64,000 bases of DNA from Eupeodes corollae (taxonomy: Eukaryota; Arthropoda; Insecta; Diptera; Syrphidae). The notes beneath the pieces are model-generated. The model ran no database searches. It had not been told where the DNA came from and saw only the letters and a list, made by a program, of their open reading frames with translations. Positions 10,001 through 19,909 of this stretch are shown piece after piece. The first letter of the stretch is position 1. The number at the start of each line of letters is the position of its first letter. Where the stretch lies: NCBI RefSeq assembly GCF_945859685.1, contig NC_079149.1:61832991-61896990 (forward strand). The letters are read 5' to 3'. A program made the position numbers and the translations under genes.

Positions 10001-13000
10001 CGAGCCCAACTTCGGTCGTACTGTCAAAAACAGAGATTCGTTCTTTAGCCGTACTACGAGAATGTGGAATGCCTTACCACACTGTGCCTCTGCATAATAA
10101 GGGTAGTAATATCCCCTTGAGTGTGTGCTTATTATAAAAAAAAAACGTTTACGAATACATTTTTAATTAAGATTTTATTTAATAATATTTACTTGCATAC
10201 AGAAATTAAATTTTATTCCTAAAACAAGGTAACAGATAAAAAGACATGTTTTTAAGAAAATTCCTGCATTTTTAAGTCATAATAATTTGTACACTTATTT
10301 CCAAAAGCTCTATGGAGGATTCTCTATACAAAAGTTCCGTGCCCAATGGCAATATTGGCAAGTAGACACAGAAAGGAAGCTTGCAGCGGATATAGTGTCT
10401 ATTGAACCTAATCTAGAGGTCATCATTAAAGTAAGCGTTGCTATTTTTAATAAATTGGTTAAATATTTAAACTTCCCGAACAAAAATTTCAGTTAGTCAC
10501 TGGCGATACAAAAACATGGAACGAACAAATTAAAGAATCAAACTATTGGTATGAATTTTTACCTGGATATCTTTTTTATACAGAACCAGCTTGTAAACAC
10601 TTCGAGTTGGCTACATTAGCTAATTCATGGCTTAATCGATGGATAACTAACAAAGGAAAGTCGTATAGTGGTTCTTTGAAGTATTTGGACAAGGTTATTT
10701 TAAATTTGATGGAAAACGATCTCTATAAAGTTATTCATGCGATCCAATTAATGTGTGATAACCAATGGTTTGTTACACATTTAACCGATTTGTTGTATCA
10801 TTGTGAGAAACTTCAGACAATTGGTGACCAAAAATCTGGGTGAGTAGAACCACAATTTAATTTTGTTTTATATGAAGCAAAAACCGTATTTTGGAAAAAG
10901 AATGATAAGTGATAAAAAAGATATAAATACTTTTAATTATGTATTCCATTCAAAAACAAAAAATACACCCTTCGATTTTATTTATTTTTGTAAATTGAAA
11001 TACGTTTCTCTTAAAATTCGTAAAACTATGTCTTAATCTATCTTAGATCCTTAAACCTTTTTCAATAGAGCCAATACTTTACTGAAAACTCTACTTTTTT
11101 TACTGGTTGTTAAGCAATGTTTATTAGAGAGGATGAGTGGGAGATTCCAAAGCTGATAATTTTTGTTCTGTGTTAATTTACAGCGACCCAGTTTCTGCTT
11201 CTCTCTCCACCCTTGTTGAAATTCCATTTTCCTTTAAGGTAACATCGTTTGCGAAGTCTGGATGTTTCAGGTACGTTTTCAGCTTACAAATTATTCCTTC
11301 GTTGTTTTCTTTCAAGGATGCCCGTATCACATCACTGATCACTAATAAGAACAAAATTGGTCGCAGTATGCAACCCTATCGGATTCCATTTAAGGCTTCA
11401 AATCTTCCTCCGTATAAGACTCGACATTGGACCCTTCATTAGTCGCCTTTATAAAAACGATAAGATCCATGCGGGATAATCTCCAGTGCGAAATCTTGCT
11501 TGTTCAGTGTCAAGTATTGCTTCGAGAAGTTCTCTTATGCGTTCTGAAACAACCTTCGGTACTGTTTTGGCGACTGCAGGCAATACACAAATGCTCCTCC
11601 TGTTTTTGCATTTAATCAGGTCTGCCTTTTTTGGGAGCTTGACAATCATTCTCTTTATCCACTCTTCGTTGAAGCGTTCAGAGGTAATTCACTCGATGAA
11701 CTTGGCGCTGCTTGCAACAGCTCTGAGGGAAAGCCATCTTGCCCTACCACTTTGTTGTTCTCCAGTGCTTTGATCGCGGAACATATATCTTTCTTACTGC
11801 TCCTCATCCGAAATTAGCAAATACACATCTACATATATCTTTCACCCGGTGTTGGTTTGAGTTCTTAACCCGAGCGACCTCTTTTGTTGTTCATTTCCGG
11901 CTTCTTCTGCTTCTTGAGCCAAATAGTTGGTGTGATTGCCCCTATCACGTCTACTGCTACGTTGACCCTCTTCCATCTTCATGCGGGATGAGGATTCTAG
12001 CTCGATTTTTTCTCCAACTAAAGCAGCTCATCCTCCTATCATGGCACCTAAAGTTTTTTAAAGGGTACTGTCTCATGCTCCAAGAGTAATTAAAAGTGCT
12101 TTCTCAAATTAGTCGTTCCGATTCGGCATAAAAACTGTGATTAATGAAATGACTCACAGAGAGGAATGGTTGAGATTTTTAAGTCACAAGGCTCTAGTTC
12201 TCTACGGACTGTTGCACCACCTAATTTATTTATGTTTGACGTTTACCTTTGCCCAAGCCTCCTGTAAGAGCCAGTTGTTGATTCTTCCTTGCAATCGACC
12301 GACTATTATTTCAGCTCTTGATATGAAAACGTTTATAGAATTTCTCTTAAGAAGCTCAAATTCTGCATTTCAAAACACAAACACCTGTTTTTTTAACATT
12401 TATGATCTAACATTTTTTATTAAAATCTTGTCTTTGTCAGAAATGGTTTATGTTTCCAAAAGACTATAACTTTTAGCTTTCGTCTTGTTAAACAAAACTG
12501 CAACAAATTATTAAATTGTATCTTTCTTATTTACATTCAGTGATTGTTTAAAACTGAGAGATTCTCTATTGTTTGAGTTTGGTTCAAGCCTAATGTCTAG
12601 AAGCCCACTTTGGCAACTCGGATTAGATTATTTGGAACACTGCTCGTATGAAGGTAAGTTAAAGTAATCCCCTAAAGTCATTTTAACTTAAAGTTAATAT
12701 GTATATTGTTTTTAAACATAAATATAAATAAAAAAATCTATTCTAGGTCGAAACGCAATGGAAATTTTGTTAACTAAAATTCCTATCCGCACTGAAAAAC
12801 AGGCTTTAAAAATAATTGGTATATGTCGTCAGAAAGGACTTCATTTAGCTGGTAAGTTAATAATATAATTTAAGTTGGGATTGAAAGTTTTACTTCTATT
12901 GAAGGAGTAATTTTAAATGTGCGTTTTATTATTCCTCGTAAGCGTTTTTGTTTTTAATTTTTAAGACTAAGATTATTGTTAATATTACTGTGTATCAACA

Positions 13001-16000
13001 TTCTGATCTGTGCAAAACGGGTAGACAAAACGGCCAGAACGTACCATATTTGGTAATTCTACACTTAAGGAATAGCAAAACCTTCAGAAAAATTGGAGAA
13101 TTAAAAAATCTCAGTTATTACATTATAAAATGTTACAAGAAAGCAGGAGCAGGTGAAAATAAGACGTAAAAACGTCTTGATTTTTTGCCTAAACATCCTA
13201 AAGAGGTCAAAATTTATCGTGTTCGAAAACAATGCGGATAATTTTACGGAACTATCAATCTCATGGACGAATTTCCAGGAAGAAACCGCTTATTAGCAAA
13301 GCAAACAAAATTAAGAGTTTCATTTGCAAAACAAAATCGGTAAAGACGAACGCAAATATAATCTTATTGGCTCGGATGGTAAAGTCAATGTTTGTCGTAA
13401 GCTCAACGAAAAGCTAAAAGCAACTAAATTGAAGACAATTAAGCACGTCAATGGTGTGACTCGGTCATGGTTTGGGTATTTATGACTGCATCGGGAGTAG
13501 GAAACCTACATACATACCTACCTACGAGTACAAGGAATAATGGACCAGCATATTTACTTGGAAATCCTCAAAATATATTTACATGCTAGTACCGACAGAT
13601 TTGGGATAAGAGATAATTTAAAATTGTATCAAGACAACGTTCCCAAAAACAGAACTTACAAAGAGTGTTCCTGGTTTTAATACAAATGTACAAATGTGAC
13701 TCCACCATAACCGCCAGATATAAATTGGATCAATTATTTGTCGACTCACTTGAAAGTCCGTGTAAGATTGCAACAAATTTCCTACCGAACCGATCTAAAA
13801 TAAGTGTTAGCGGAAGAATTTCAACATGCCTACATTAAATACAAAACCGTTGAAACAGCATTGCACGTTCTTGTATTGAGGGAGCCTTCAATAACGTGAA
13901 GAACGAAACAGTGAAGCAAGCGTTGGACGACCACAAAGTCGAAAAGGCAATAACACAGTGGATAATGTGTATGCTCATAAAGAGACAAATTAAATCTGAG
14001 CTAGCGGAAGAAAGGATGAGAGTAACCAATTGCAGGGGCACCCCTCAGTGTGGAGTTCTCTCACCGCTACTTTGGGTTCTTGTCATGAACGGTATACTCT
14101 CTAAATTGAAATCAAGTGGAGTAAGGATAATAACCTACGCTAATGATCTTGCATTACTAGCGACTGGCAAGTTCCTACCCTCTATCAGTGAACAAACCGA
14201 ATACGCTCTCTCGTTGGTAAGCAAATGGACTAGGAACTATGGGCTGACAGTCAATCCAGCTAAAACACAACTAGTGCTATTTACTAACAAGCGCAAAATA
14301 CCTGATTTTAAAATACCTTTAATTGAAGGCTGCCCTCTTAAAATCTCTGATCACGCAAAGTATCTCGGTGTGATTTTAGATAAAAAACTAGACTGGGGCC
14401 TGAACACCAAAGGCATCGATTGCCTTTTACTCCTGCAATAGAATTTTCGGGAAAACCTGGGGACCAAACCCTAAAATTATCAGATGGATGTATCCGGCAA
14501 TAATTAGACAAATACTAACCTATGGTAATTTGGTATGGTGGAAAGCTTCAGAAAAGAGCACGAACCTGAAAACTTTGACAAAAGTTCAAAGACTTGTATG
14601 CACTGGCATTACGGGAGCAATGAGATCCACTCCAACTGTGGGACTGGAAGTTATACTCAATGTAATTCCCCTAGAACTCCTTGTTCAAGAATCTGCGGTC
14701 AAAAGTGCCCTTAGACTTAGTCAAACTAAAGTCTGGATAAACAGTTCCATAGGACATGGATCCTTCATAAAGTTATGGGTCATAGACTATAAAATCCCGC
14801 ACTTACATACCATACTCCAGTGAGTCGTCAATAGCTATCTATACTGATGGCTCTAAAATGGGCACTGGTGTAGGGGCAGGCTTCCATTCTGAATCTCTCA
14901 AGTTAACCGCCTCGCTTTGGCTTCCAAACTACAGTAGCGTCTTCCAAGCGGAGGTCCTGGCAGTGACAACAGCTGCTAAAAAGGTATCAATGATGACGAT
15001 ACCACGAGCTGATATCACCTTTTACATTGATAGCCAAGCGGCAATAAAAGCGATTACTGCAACTGAGGTAAAATCAAATCTTGTTTCATGCTGCCGAGAA
15101 GAGTTTAAGGTTCTTGGCGCACAGCACAACCTTAGCCTCTGCTGGGTCCCAGGCCACAGCGATATACTAGGTAACGAGGAAGCCGATGAAAGGTGGAACC
15201 TTCTTGACCCCTGCGGCACTATAAGAAAGATCTGGCCCTGTTTTAACAAACAAAGAACGGAAAGAATTATGCAGCTACACAAGGGATCACTTCGATCACT
15301 TGTAGGCATAATCACCGGACATAATATGTTAGGTTATCATATGAAAAAGATGAAAATTAGTTCAGATGATTTATGCAGAGGATGCGGTGGCGAGGAGGCG
15401 CATGAAGACACTCCGCACTTTCTGTGTCACTGTCCCGCACTTTCCCATCAAAGAAAGAAACTGCTTGGCACCTATTCGTATTAAGTATTCGTCAAACATA
15501 ACTGTAAATTTGTATGCATCTAAAAGATTTATTATCTTATTGCAATTAGTAAATTTAATAAATAAATACAAATACAAACTCTATACATTAAGGAAACAAA
15601 CATATACAATTGTTAAGCTAAAACAAAAACAACCTTGAAACGTATGGACTACCATTAACTTTTGTATAGTCTCCTCGTTCTTGCCTCTGGAATTCCTTTT
15701 AATTTCAACCAATAGATATTCCATTATTTTAAAAAGTAAATAACTTAAATGGGCCTTTTTACATTTTTTTCATAGAAAAGGAAATCTGTAAGGTTCAGTC
15801 AAAAAAATCGTTCGACGATGGAAGATACGGCAATGCTTTAGAGTGGGCTATTCGAGCAAAAGATGCCATTTTTGTAACATCTATTGCCGATTTCTTTTTA
15901 AATGTAAGTTCTTCTTTTTATCTTAAAATTTTCACTGGCTAATTTCTGTATGTAACATCATTTTATCAGCACTACTCTAAACATGGTGACATGATCTGTC

Positions 16001-16576
16001 CAGATGTAATCGCTAACATTGGAGCTAAAATGTTCATTTCCCCACGATTGGTTTTCCTGGTAAAATATTTTGATTTTTATCAATTTTATCGACGCAAGGA
16101 TTTTTTACCTGCTGCTGAATTGCTTGTTAATCTGTTGGACTCAAAAATAACACCGGAATAGTAAGCAAACTGATTTCGTATAGGATTTGATAAGTAAATA
16201 TGTCTCTTTGTTTTCAGTTTCTGGCCGTCATTGCTTATTGATACAATTCCTTTGCTAGAATCAAAAGATCCTAAAATTCTAGCAAAAGAAACCTGTGCGA
16301 TTCTTAATCACTTAGAATCCCAATTGGTTCCTTTGATTGAGAAAAAGAAGAAAATTATAGAAAAGAATCCCAACGTAAGTTATATAAGATACATGAGATG
16401 AGATTTAAAAAAATTGTTAATTAATGTTTTTTTTTTTTAATATATTTAAGGCGACAATTGACATTTTAAAGGATTATCGTATCGAAAATATTGAAGAGAT
16501 AATAAATTTACTGCGGCTAGCTTGTGCAAGAAATTTAAGCAGAGCAATTATTATTGAAAATACTGTTATAGCTTAG
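7044..16576 (+). CDS. Nup85: Nuclear pore complex protein Nup85 (Nup75 in Drosophila)
   Basis: A scaffold subunit of the Y-shaped (Nup107-160) nuclear pore complex. Exons by GT-AG signals and frame: 7044-7070, 7129-7229, 7294-7566, 7629-7962, 10308-10430, 10493-10839, 12541-12653, 12747-12851, 15776-15903, 15970-16160, 16218-16374, 16451-16576. They join in phase to 2025 bases (674 residues), close to human (656) and fly lengths. Segments that follow the human protein are VWHLCEIFF (about 148-156), ILRTMPSAS (exon 4 end) running into YGGFSIQKFRAQWQYW, WFVTHLTDLL (about 378-387), SPLWQLGLDYL, the GNALEWAIRAKDA region, and a C-terminal helix with ARNLSRAII. The ATG at 7044 opens a nine-codon first exon. 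Introns are mostly 55-95 bases; introns 4, 6 and 8 are swollen by transposons. The acceptor of exon 5 (10307) is weak in pyrimidines but preserves frame. Confidence 0.94.
8062..10145 (+). mobile_element. Jockey/CR1-like LINE inside Nup85 intron 4
   Basis: A decayed non-LTR element in the same direction as the host gene. Endonuclease remnants lie at 8062-8340 (ELNHLTQLVNEPTRI-like, then NTLDLFLTSDPDKY). A linker lies at 8525-8719 (ENAWFDASCKEVI). RT fingers lie at 9063-9302 (PSNYRPIALRFLLTKVMETL). A 212-codon frame at 9459-10097 carries MRAFGLHESLLHWISNYLSD, then GVPQGSALSPTLSNF. That frame jumps directly to the C-terminal region (IYKTYIRPKLEYNSHLWAG ... RTTRMWNALPH), so the segment with the catalytic YADD is deleted. 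The element ends with an A-tract at about 10133-10145. It replaces no coding sequence; the flanking Nup85 splice sites survive. Confidence 0.85.
11130..11830 (-). mobile_element. Antisense LINE fragment inside Nup85 intron 6
   Basis: Minus-strand reverse-transcriptase remnants. The clearest piece is 11449-11649: KLPKKADLIKCKNRRSICVL followed by PAVAKTVPKVVSERIRELLE and EQARFRTG, the RT finger region of RTE-like LINEs. Weaker, broken homology extends to both sides. The plus-strand frames here are mirror images of this fragment, not genes. Confidence 0.6.
12155..12235 (+). repeat. LINE 3'-end repeat copy in Nup85 intron 6
   Basis: The stretch from ggaatggttgagat to the CACC before taatttattt matches, in reverse complement, the repeat copies at 39780-39875 and 59700-59965. 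It is the 3' untranslated end of a LINE family: a CTAGTTCTC motif, then CTGTTGC-CACC, then an ATTT-type tail. Confidence 0.6.
12990..13830 (+). mobile_element. Tc1-like transposon remnant inside Nup85 intron 8
   Basis: Broken Tc1/mariner transposase in the same direction as Nup85. A helix-turn-helix-like N-terminal piece lies at 13010-13165 (FRKIGELKNLSYYIIKCYKK). A central part lies at 13360-13560 (YNLIGSDGKVNV, then VMVWVFMTASGVGNL and DQHIYLEIL). A C-terminal part near 13630 (LYQDNVPK) keeps the second catalytic Asp. Several frameshifts and stops are present, and terminal repeats were not identified. Confidence 0.65.
13870..15490 (+). mobile_element. LINE with RNase H domain (I/LOA-like) inside Nup85 intron 8
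   Basis: A 5'-truncated non-LTR element directly following the Tc1 remnant. Its RT core at 13896-14430 has CRGTPQCGVLSPLLWVLVMN and then TYANDLALLATG, where the catalytic motif YADD has become YAND, so the enzyme would be dead. The thumb region lies at 14488-14820. A separate frame at 14858-15484 is an RNase H domain (IYTDGSKMGTGVGAGF, FYIDSQAAIKAI, CWVPGHSDILGNEEAD) followed by a zinc-binding tail (CRGCGGEEAHEDTPHFLCHC). RNase H after RT is typical of I, LOA and R1-related clades. Frames are interrupted at 14430 and 14823. Confidence 0.85.
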
Positions 16577-18150
16577 TTTACTATTATTATTTTTTATTTT
16601 TATTTAAAAACAATTTTTATAAAGATTTGTAAACTTATACATTTGAAAAAAAAACATTATTAATAAATCGGTTATTATGAGACCCTTTGAACTGCTGTTT
16701 TCTATTCAAATTAAGTAAATAAATAAATTTTAACATGTCTAGAAAAAAATGGAAATGGAAAAGCTGCTGAAGCGGAGAATTCTGAAAAATTCAAGAAGGC
16801 GAACGTCAAGAGTAGGCCCTGTCCGCTCTTTTCCAATAGTCCATGGATCCTAAACCATGACCTGCGAAGATAATCAAAGTTTTGAGTAGCTCCGAGAGTT
16901 CATCCGCGGAACTGTGGCTCCTTGTCCGAACGCCGATCTCCGTCTTATGGAGAAAAAAGGAGACCAGTAGCCTAAACCGGCCAACACGAAAAAATCCTGA
17001 CTAAAGCGCCCACCCTGCCAAAAGTCCAGCTAGATAGATACACGCTTTCACCAAATACCGATCTACTGAGTCAAAAAAAGGAAGTGATCAGTTTGGAAAA
17101 CACGAAAGAAGGCACATATTTGGGCTTGGGATTGACACAGAAATTAATATCTCTTCAAGCAGATTTTCAAGCCCGCTGTATTTTAGAATTTTTAGCAGGC
17201 CAAAGAAAGCAGGTTAGTGAGGTGGTTATTAAATCTGATTGGGCGACTTTCCATTACCGCAGCACGAATTTCCTTCGTTTTAAATATTGAGGCGAGGAAA
17301 CAACTTTCAGTCATAGAACAAAATATTTTCTTTTTCGGACTTAACCCTACTTTTTTTGTATTGCATTTTTGAGCCTAAAACAAGCTTTTTTAATTGATAG
17401 CACGGCGTACTAACAGCTAGGTATGTAAGGGGAGCATGCTGCCCCGTGCTTGGGATAACTATAGGGTTTGGGGTGGGTGCGAGTTTTTTTTTACTTTTTG
17501 CATTCTAAGAGTCAAAATAAATTGATTTATTTTTGATTTAAGATCAAATGTGCAGATCTGGATTTTTTTGGCTGATTTACCCCTCTTTGAATCAATTCCA
17601 ATACAGATTTAAAACATGTTTAGTTTTGAATTTTGACAGATCTACTGCACTCGTCAATACGTACACAAATTTGCACTAATACAATGACAAAAAAATAAAA
17701 CTAATCGATCGTGTTCCATGCGCCCAAAAAAAATTTTTTTGAAGGAAATCTGACAAATCGATTAATCTTATAATTTTTCATTTAGAAGACACAAACATAT
17801 ATGTACTTATTATTTCATTTCCTGCCATTTGTTTAGAAAAATATCTTGAAACTTTTAAGTAAAAAACCAAGACCGAAAAAGATAATAAAAAGAGGGAAAG
17901 AAATTAAAGATTTGTTATCTTGATCTTTTGTATGAGTTAGACTTAGATAGTTAGTTTCAAATTTGAAATCAATGTTAAGGGGCCAGTTCATTGAAAACGA
18001 TCCGGAATCGATATCTGACTATGTTTTCCTTCGGTTAGAAATGAAAATTATTTACTGATCACCCAAAGAGGAAAAAAAGTGTAACTGTGCATTTGTTTTT
18101 CTCTAAAAATGTATTTTTCTATTTTCTGGGAAATTCGTTTTCCTGAACAG
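16577..18150. other. Intergenic DNA downstream of Nup85, with an unidentified coding-like remnant
   Basis: AT-rich DNA. The part from about 16740 to 17290 is richer in GC and reads like a degraded protein gene on the plus strand (for example NTKEGTYLGLGLTQKLISLQ, then ADFQARCILEFLAGQRKQ at 17100-17215), possibly a LINE or other transposon ORF1. I do not recognise it. The rest shows nothing clear. Confidence 0.35.
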
Positions 18151-18580
18151 CTGATACTTTTATTTTCAAAAGTGAAACTAATCGTTCCACTGATTTATGT
18201 TCCAATTTCACACAATACCAATGACAGATTTCTGTCAGTAAAAGTTTATGGGTGGATTTCAATCAGGACATTTTTTTTCAATGACGGAAACTTTAAACGA
18301 TAGCTATAAACGACCTGCCAAGAAAATTCCAATGTTTGTTTTCAATGATGCAAGCCAATGATAGCTATAACTGGTGCCTAATACTTCTATATTCAAAAGT
18401 AAAATAAAGCGTTCCACTGTTTCAATTTCGCACAATTTCAATGACAGATTTAGTTAGTAAAAATTAGACGGTGGACTTCCATCAGTTGTTTATTTTTTTC
18501 AGTGACAAATATTTTTAATTAGCGCTTTAAACAACCTGCCAAGAAAATCCAATGATTGGTTTCAATGATGAAAACCAATG
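18151..18580. repeat. Diverged tandem duplication, ~200-base unit
   Basis: Unit 1 (18151-18360) and unit 2 (about 18378-18580) share the same run of blocks in the same order: a TACTT..ATTCAAAAGT block, CGTTCCACTG, CACAAT..CAATGACAGATTT, CCTGCCAAGAAAA, and a final TTTCAATGATG..CCAATG. They differ by many substitutions and small gaps, so the duplication is old. Confidence 0.7.
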
Positions 18581-18960
18581 GGGGCATTCACTAAACTAAG
18601 CTCCGTAGTTAGGGGATTCTGATTGGTTAAATGCAACTACAAAAGTAGTTAAAATATCCTCTCCAACGTACAAATTTCGTCTAATCAGCTGCTCGGTAAG
18701 AGCACAAGAATTCAAAATGGAATGAATCTTTCGGTATTTAAATACAAATATAAATCATCATCTTCCATTTGGTTTTATTGAATTTAAAAAGAAAAAAAAA
18801 ACTATTTAAAGTTCTGTAAACATAAATGTTTCTTATTTTATATATAATTTGTATTTATCATTAATATGACAGTCTCGGGTTGACTAGCTTGGTAGTGCAA
18901 TTTTGCATTCACAGCTAGTAAAGTTTTGACTACGTAGTTACTAGCTTTATGAATGCGCCC
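18580..18960. mobile_element. Small inverted-repeat element (MITE-like)
   Basis: About 380 bases bounded by imperfect inverted repeats. The left end reads GGGGGCATTCACTAAACTA and the right end, reversed, reads GGGCGCATTCATAAAGCTA. It has no coding frame. No target-site duplication is clear. It starts exactly where the preceding tandem repeat ends. Confidence 0.5.
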
Positions 18961-19061
18961 AACCATATGTTGAATCAACTTTCAGATGTCGGCATCCGGC
19001 TACATTATCTATCTGAGATTGTAAAACGACCATTAAACGCACACGGGTTCTAAACACATAA

Positions 19062-19388
19062 TGGCTGAATCACAAACACGCTTCAGCTTCGGCTTCACCT
19101 GACGTTTACGAGTTCAGCCATAGGAATTCAATGCATTCTATCCTTTGACCTCACGTTCAATTTGACAATCTTAAGAAAAAGAACGTAATGTGACTCCAAA
19201 CGGAAGCTATAGTTCAATTATCCGAACATTCGCTTTGTCTGAGAGCTCAACAGCCGTACAAAAATGTCAACAAACAAACTATTTGCTCTTTGGAAGGATG
19301 AAATAATAGAAATGTCAATAAAAACAACCGCGAAGTAGGCCCACCGTAACGCAGACGAAGCCGAAAAAGCGTGTTTGTGTTTCAGCCA
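19062..19388. mobile_element. PIF/Harbinger-type MITE with TAA target duplication
   Basis: 327 bases bounded by inverted repeats: the left end starts TGGCTGAATCACAAACACGC and the right end, reversed, starts TGGCTGAAACACAAACACGC. Both sides are flanked by TAA (19059-19061 and 19389-19391). A three-base TWA target duplication is the signature of PIF/Harbinger transposition. It contains no transposase and would depend on one supplied elsewhere. Confidence 0.8.
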
Positions 19389-19909
19389 TAAGAGTTTGAG
19401 CATGTGAAACCCCCATTTCGCAAATGGGTTGAATTCATTTGAATTTGTAAATGCACCAAACATATGTTAGAACTTTTAAAACTCTTATTTACACATAAAG
19501 TAGAAAAGTAAAATAAATACTTTTTGGGGAAGAAGTCACCAGACCTTAAAAAAAATACACAATCAAAATTCCCATCCTTTCGCCTTTACTTGGTGAAAAA
19601 ATGTAAACTTTAACTAAAGTCACCTAACGGCAACCTTGCCGTTCTGACATTTTATGACAGCCAAACTTTTACATCTATATTTTATGGGATCTTTGGTCTG
19701 AATCTAGATTCTTAACTTGAATCGTGCATTTCAGTTCATATTCATGTACCCGGTTGGTTATTTTGTTCGTCTCATTACTTGTAATATTTTTCTTTCTGGG
19801 TGTTTTGTTTAAATTTAAATTTACTAGACTTATTTGATTTCAGATACATTTTAGATTATTTGTAAACAGCATTTAAATAGTTTGTTAAGTTTGATTAAAA
19901 TCTACAAAT

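Noticed and set aside
11137..12469. Several plus-strand open frames of 95-116 codons in Nup85 intron 6
   Set aside because: They are mirror images of the antisense LINE or cover the LINE 3'-end repeat, and have no protein resemblance.
17400..17470. GC-rich palindrome GGGGAGCATGCTGCCCC as a possible terminator or origin
   Set aside because: Short and isolated in eukaryotic intergenic DNA, with no supporting context.
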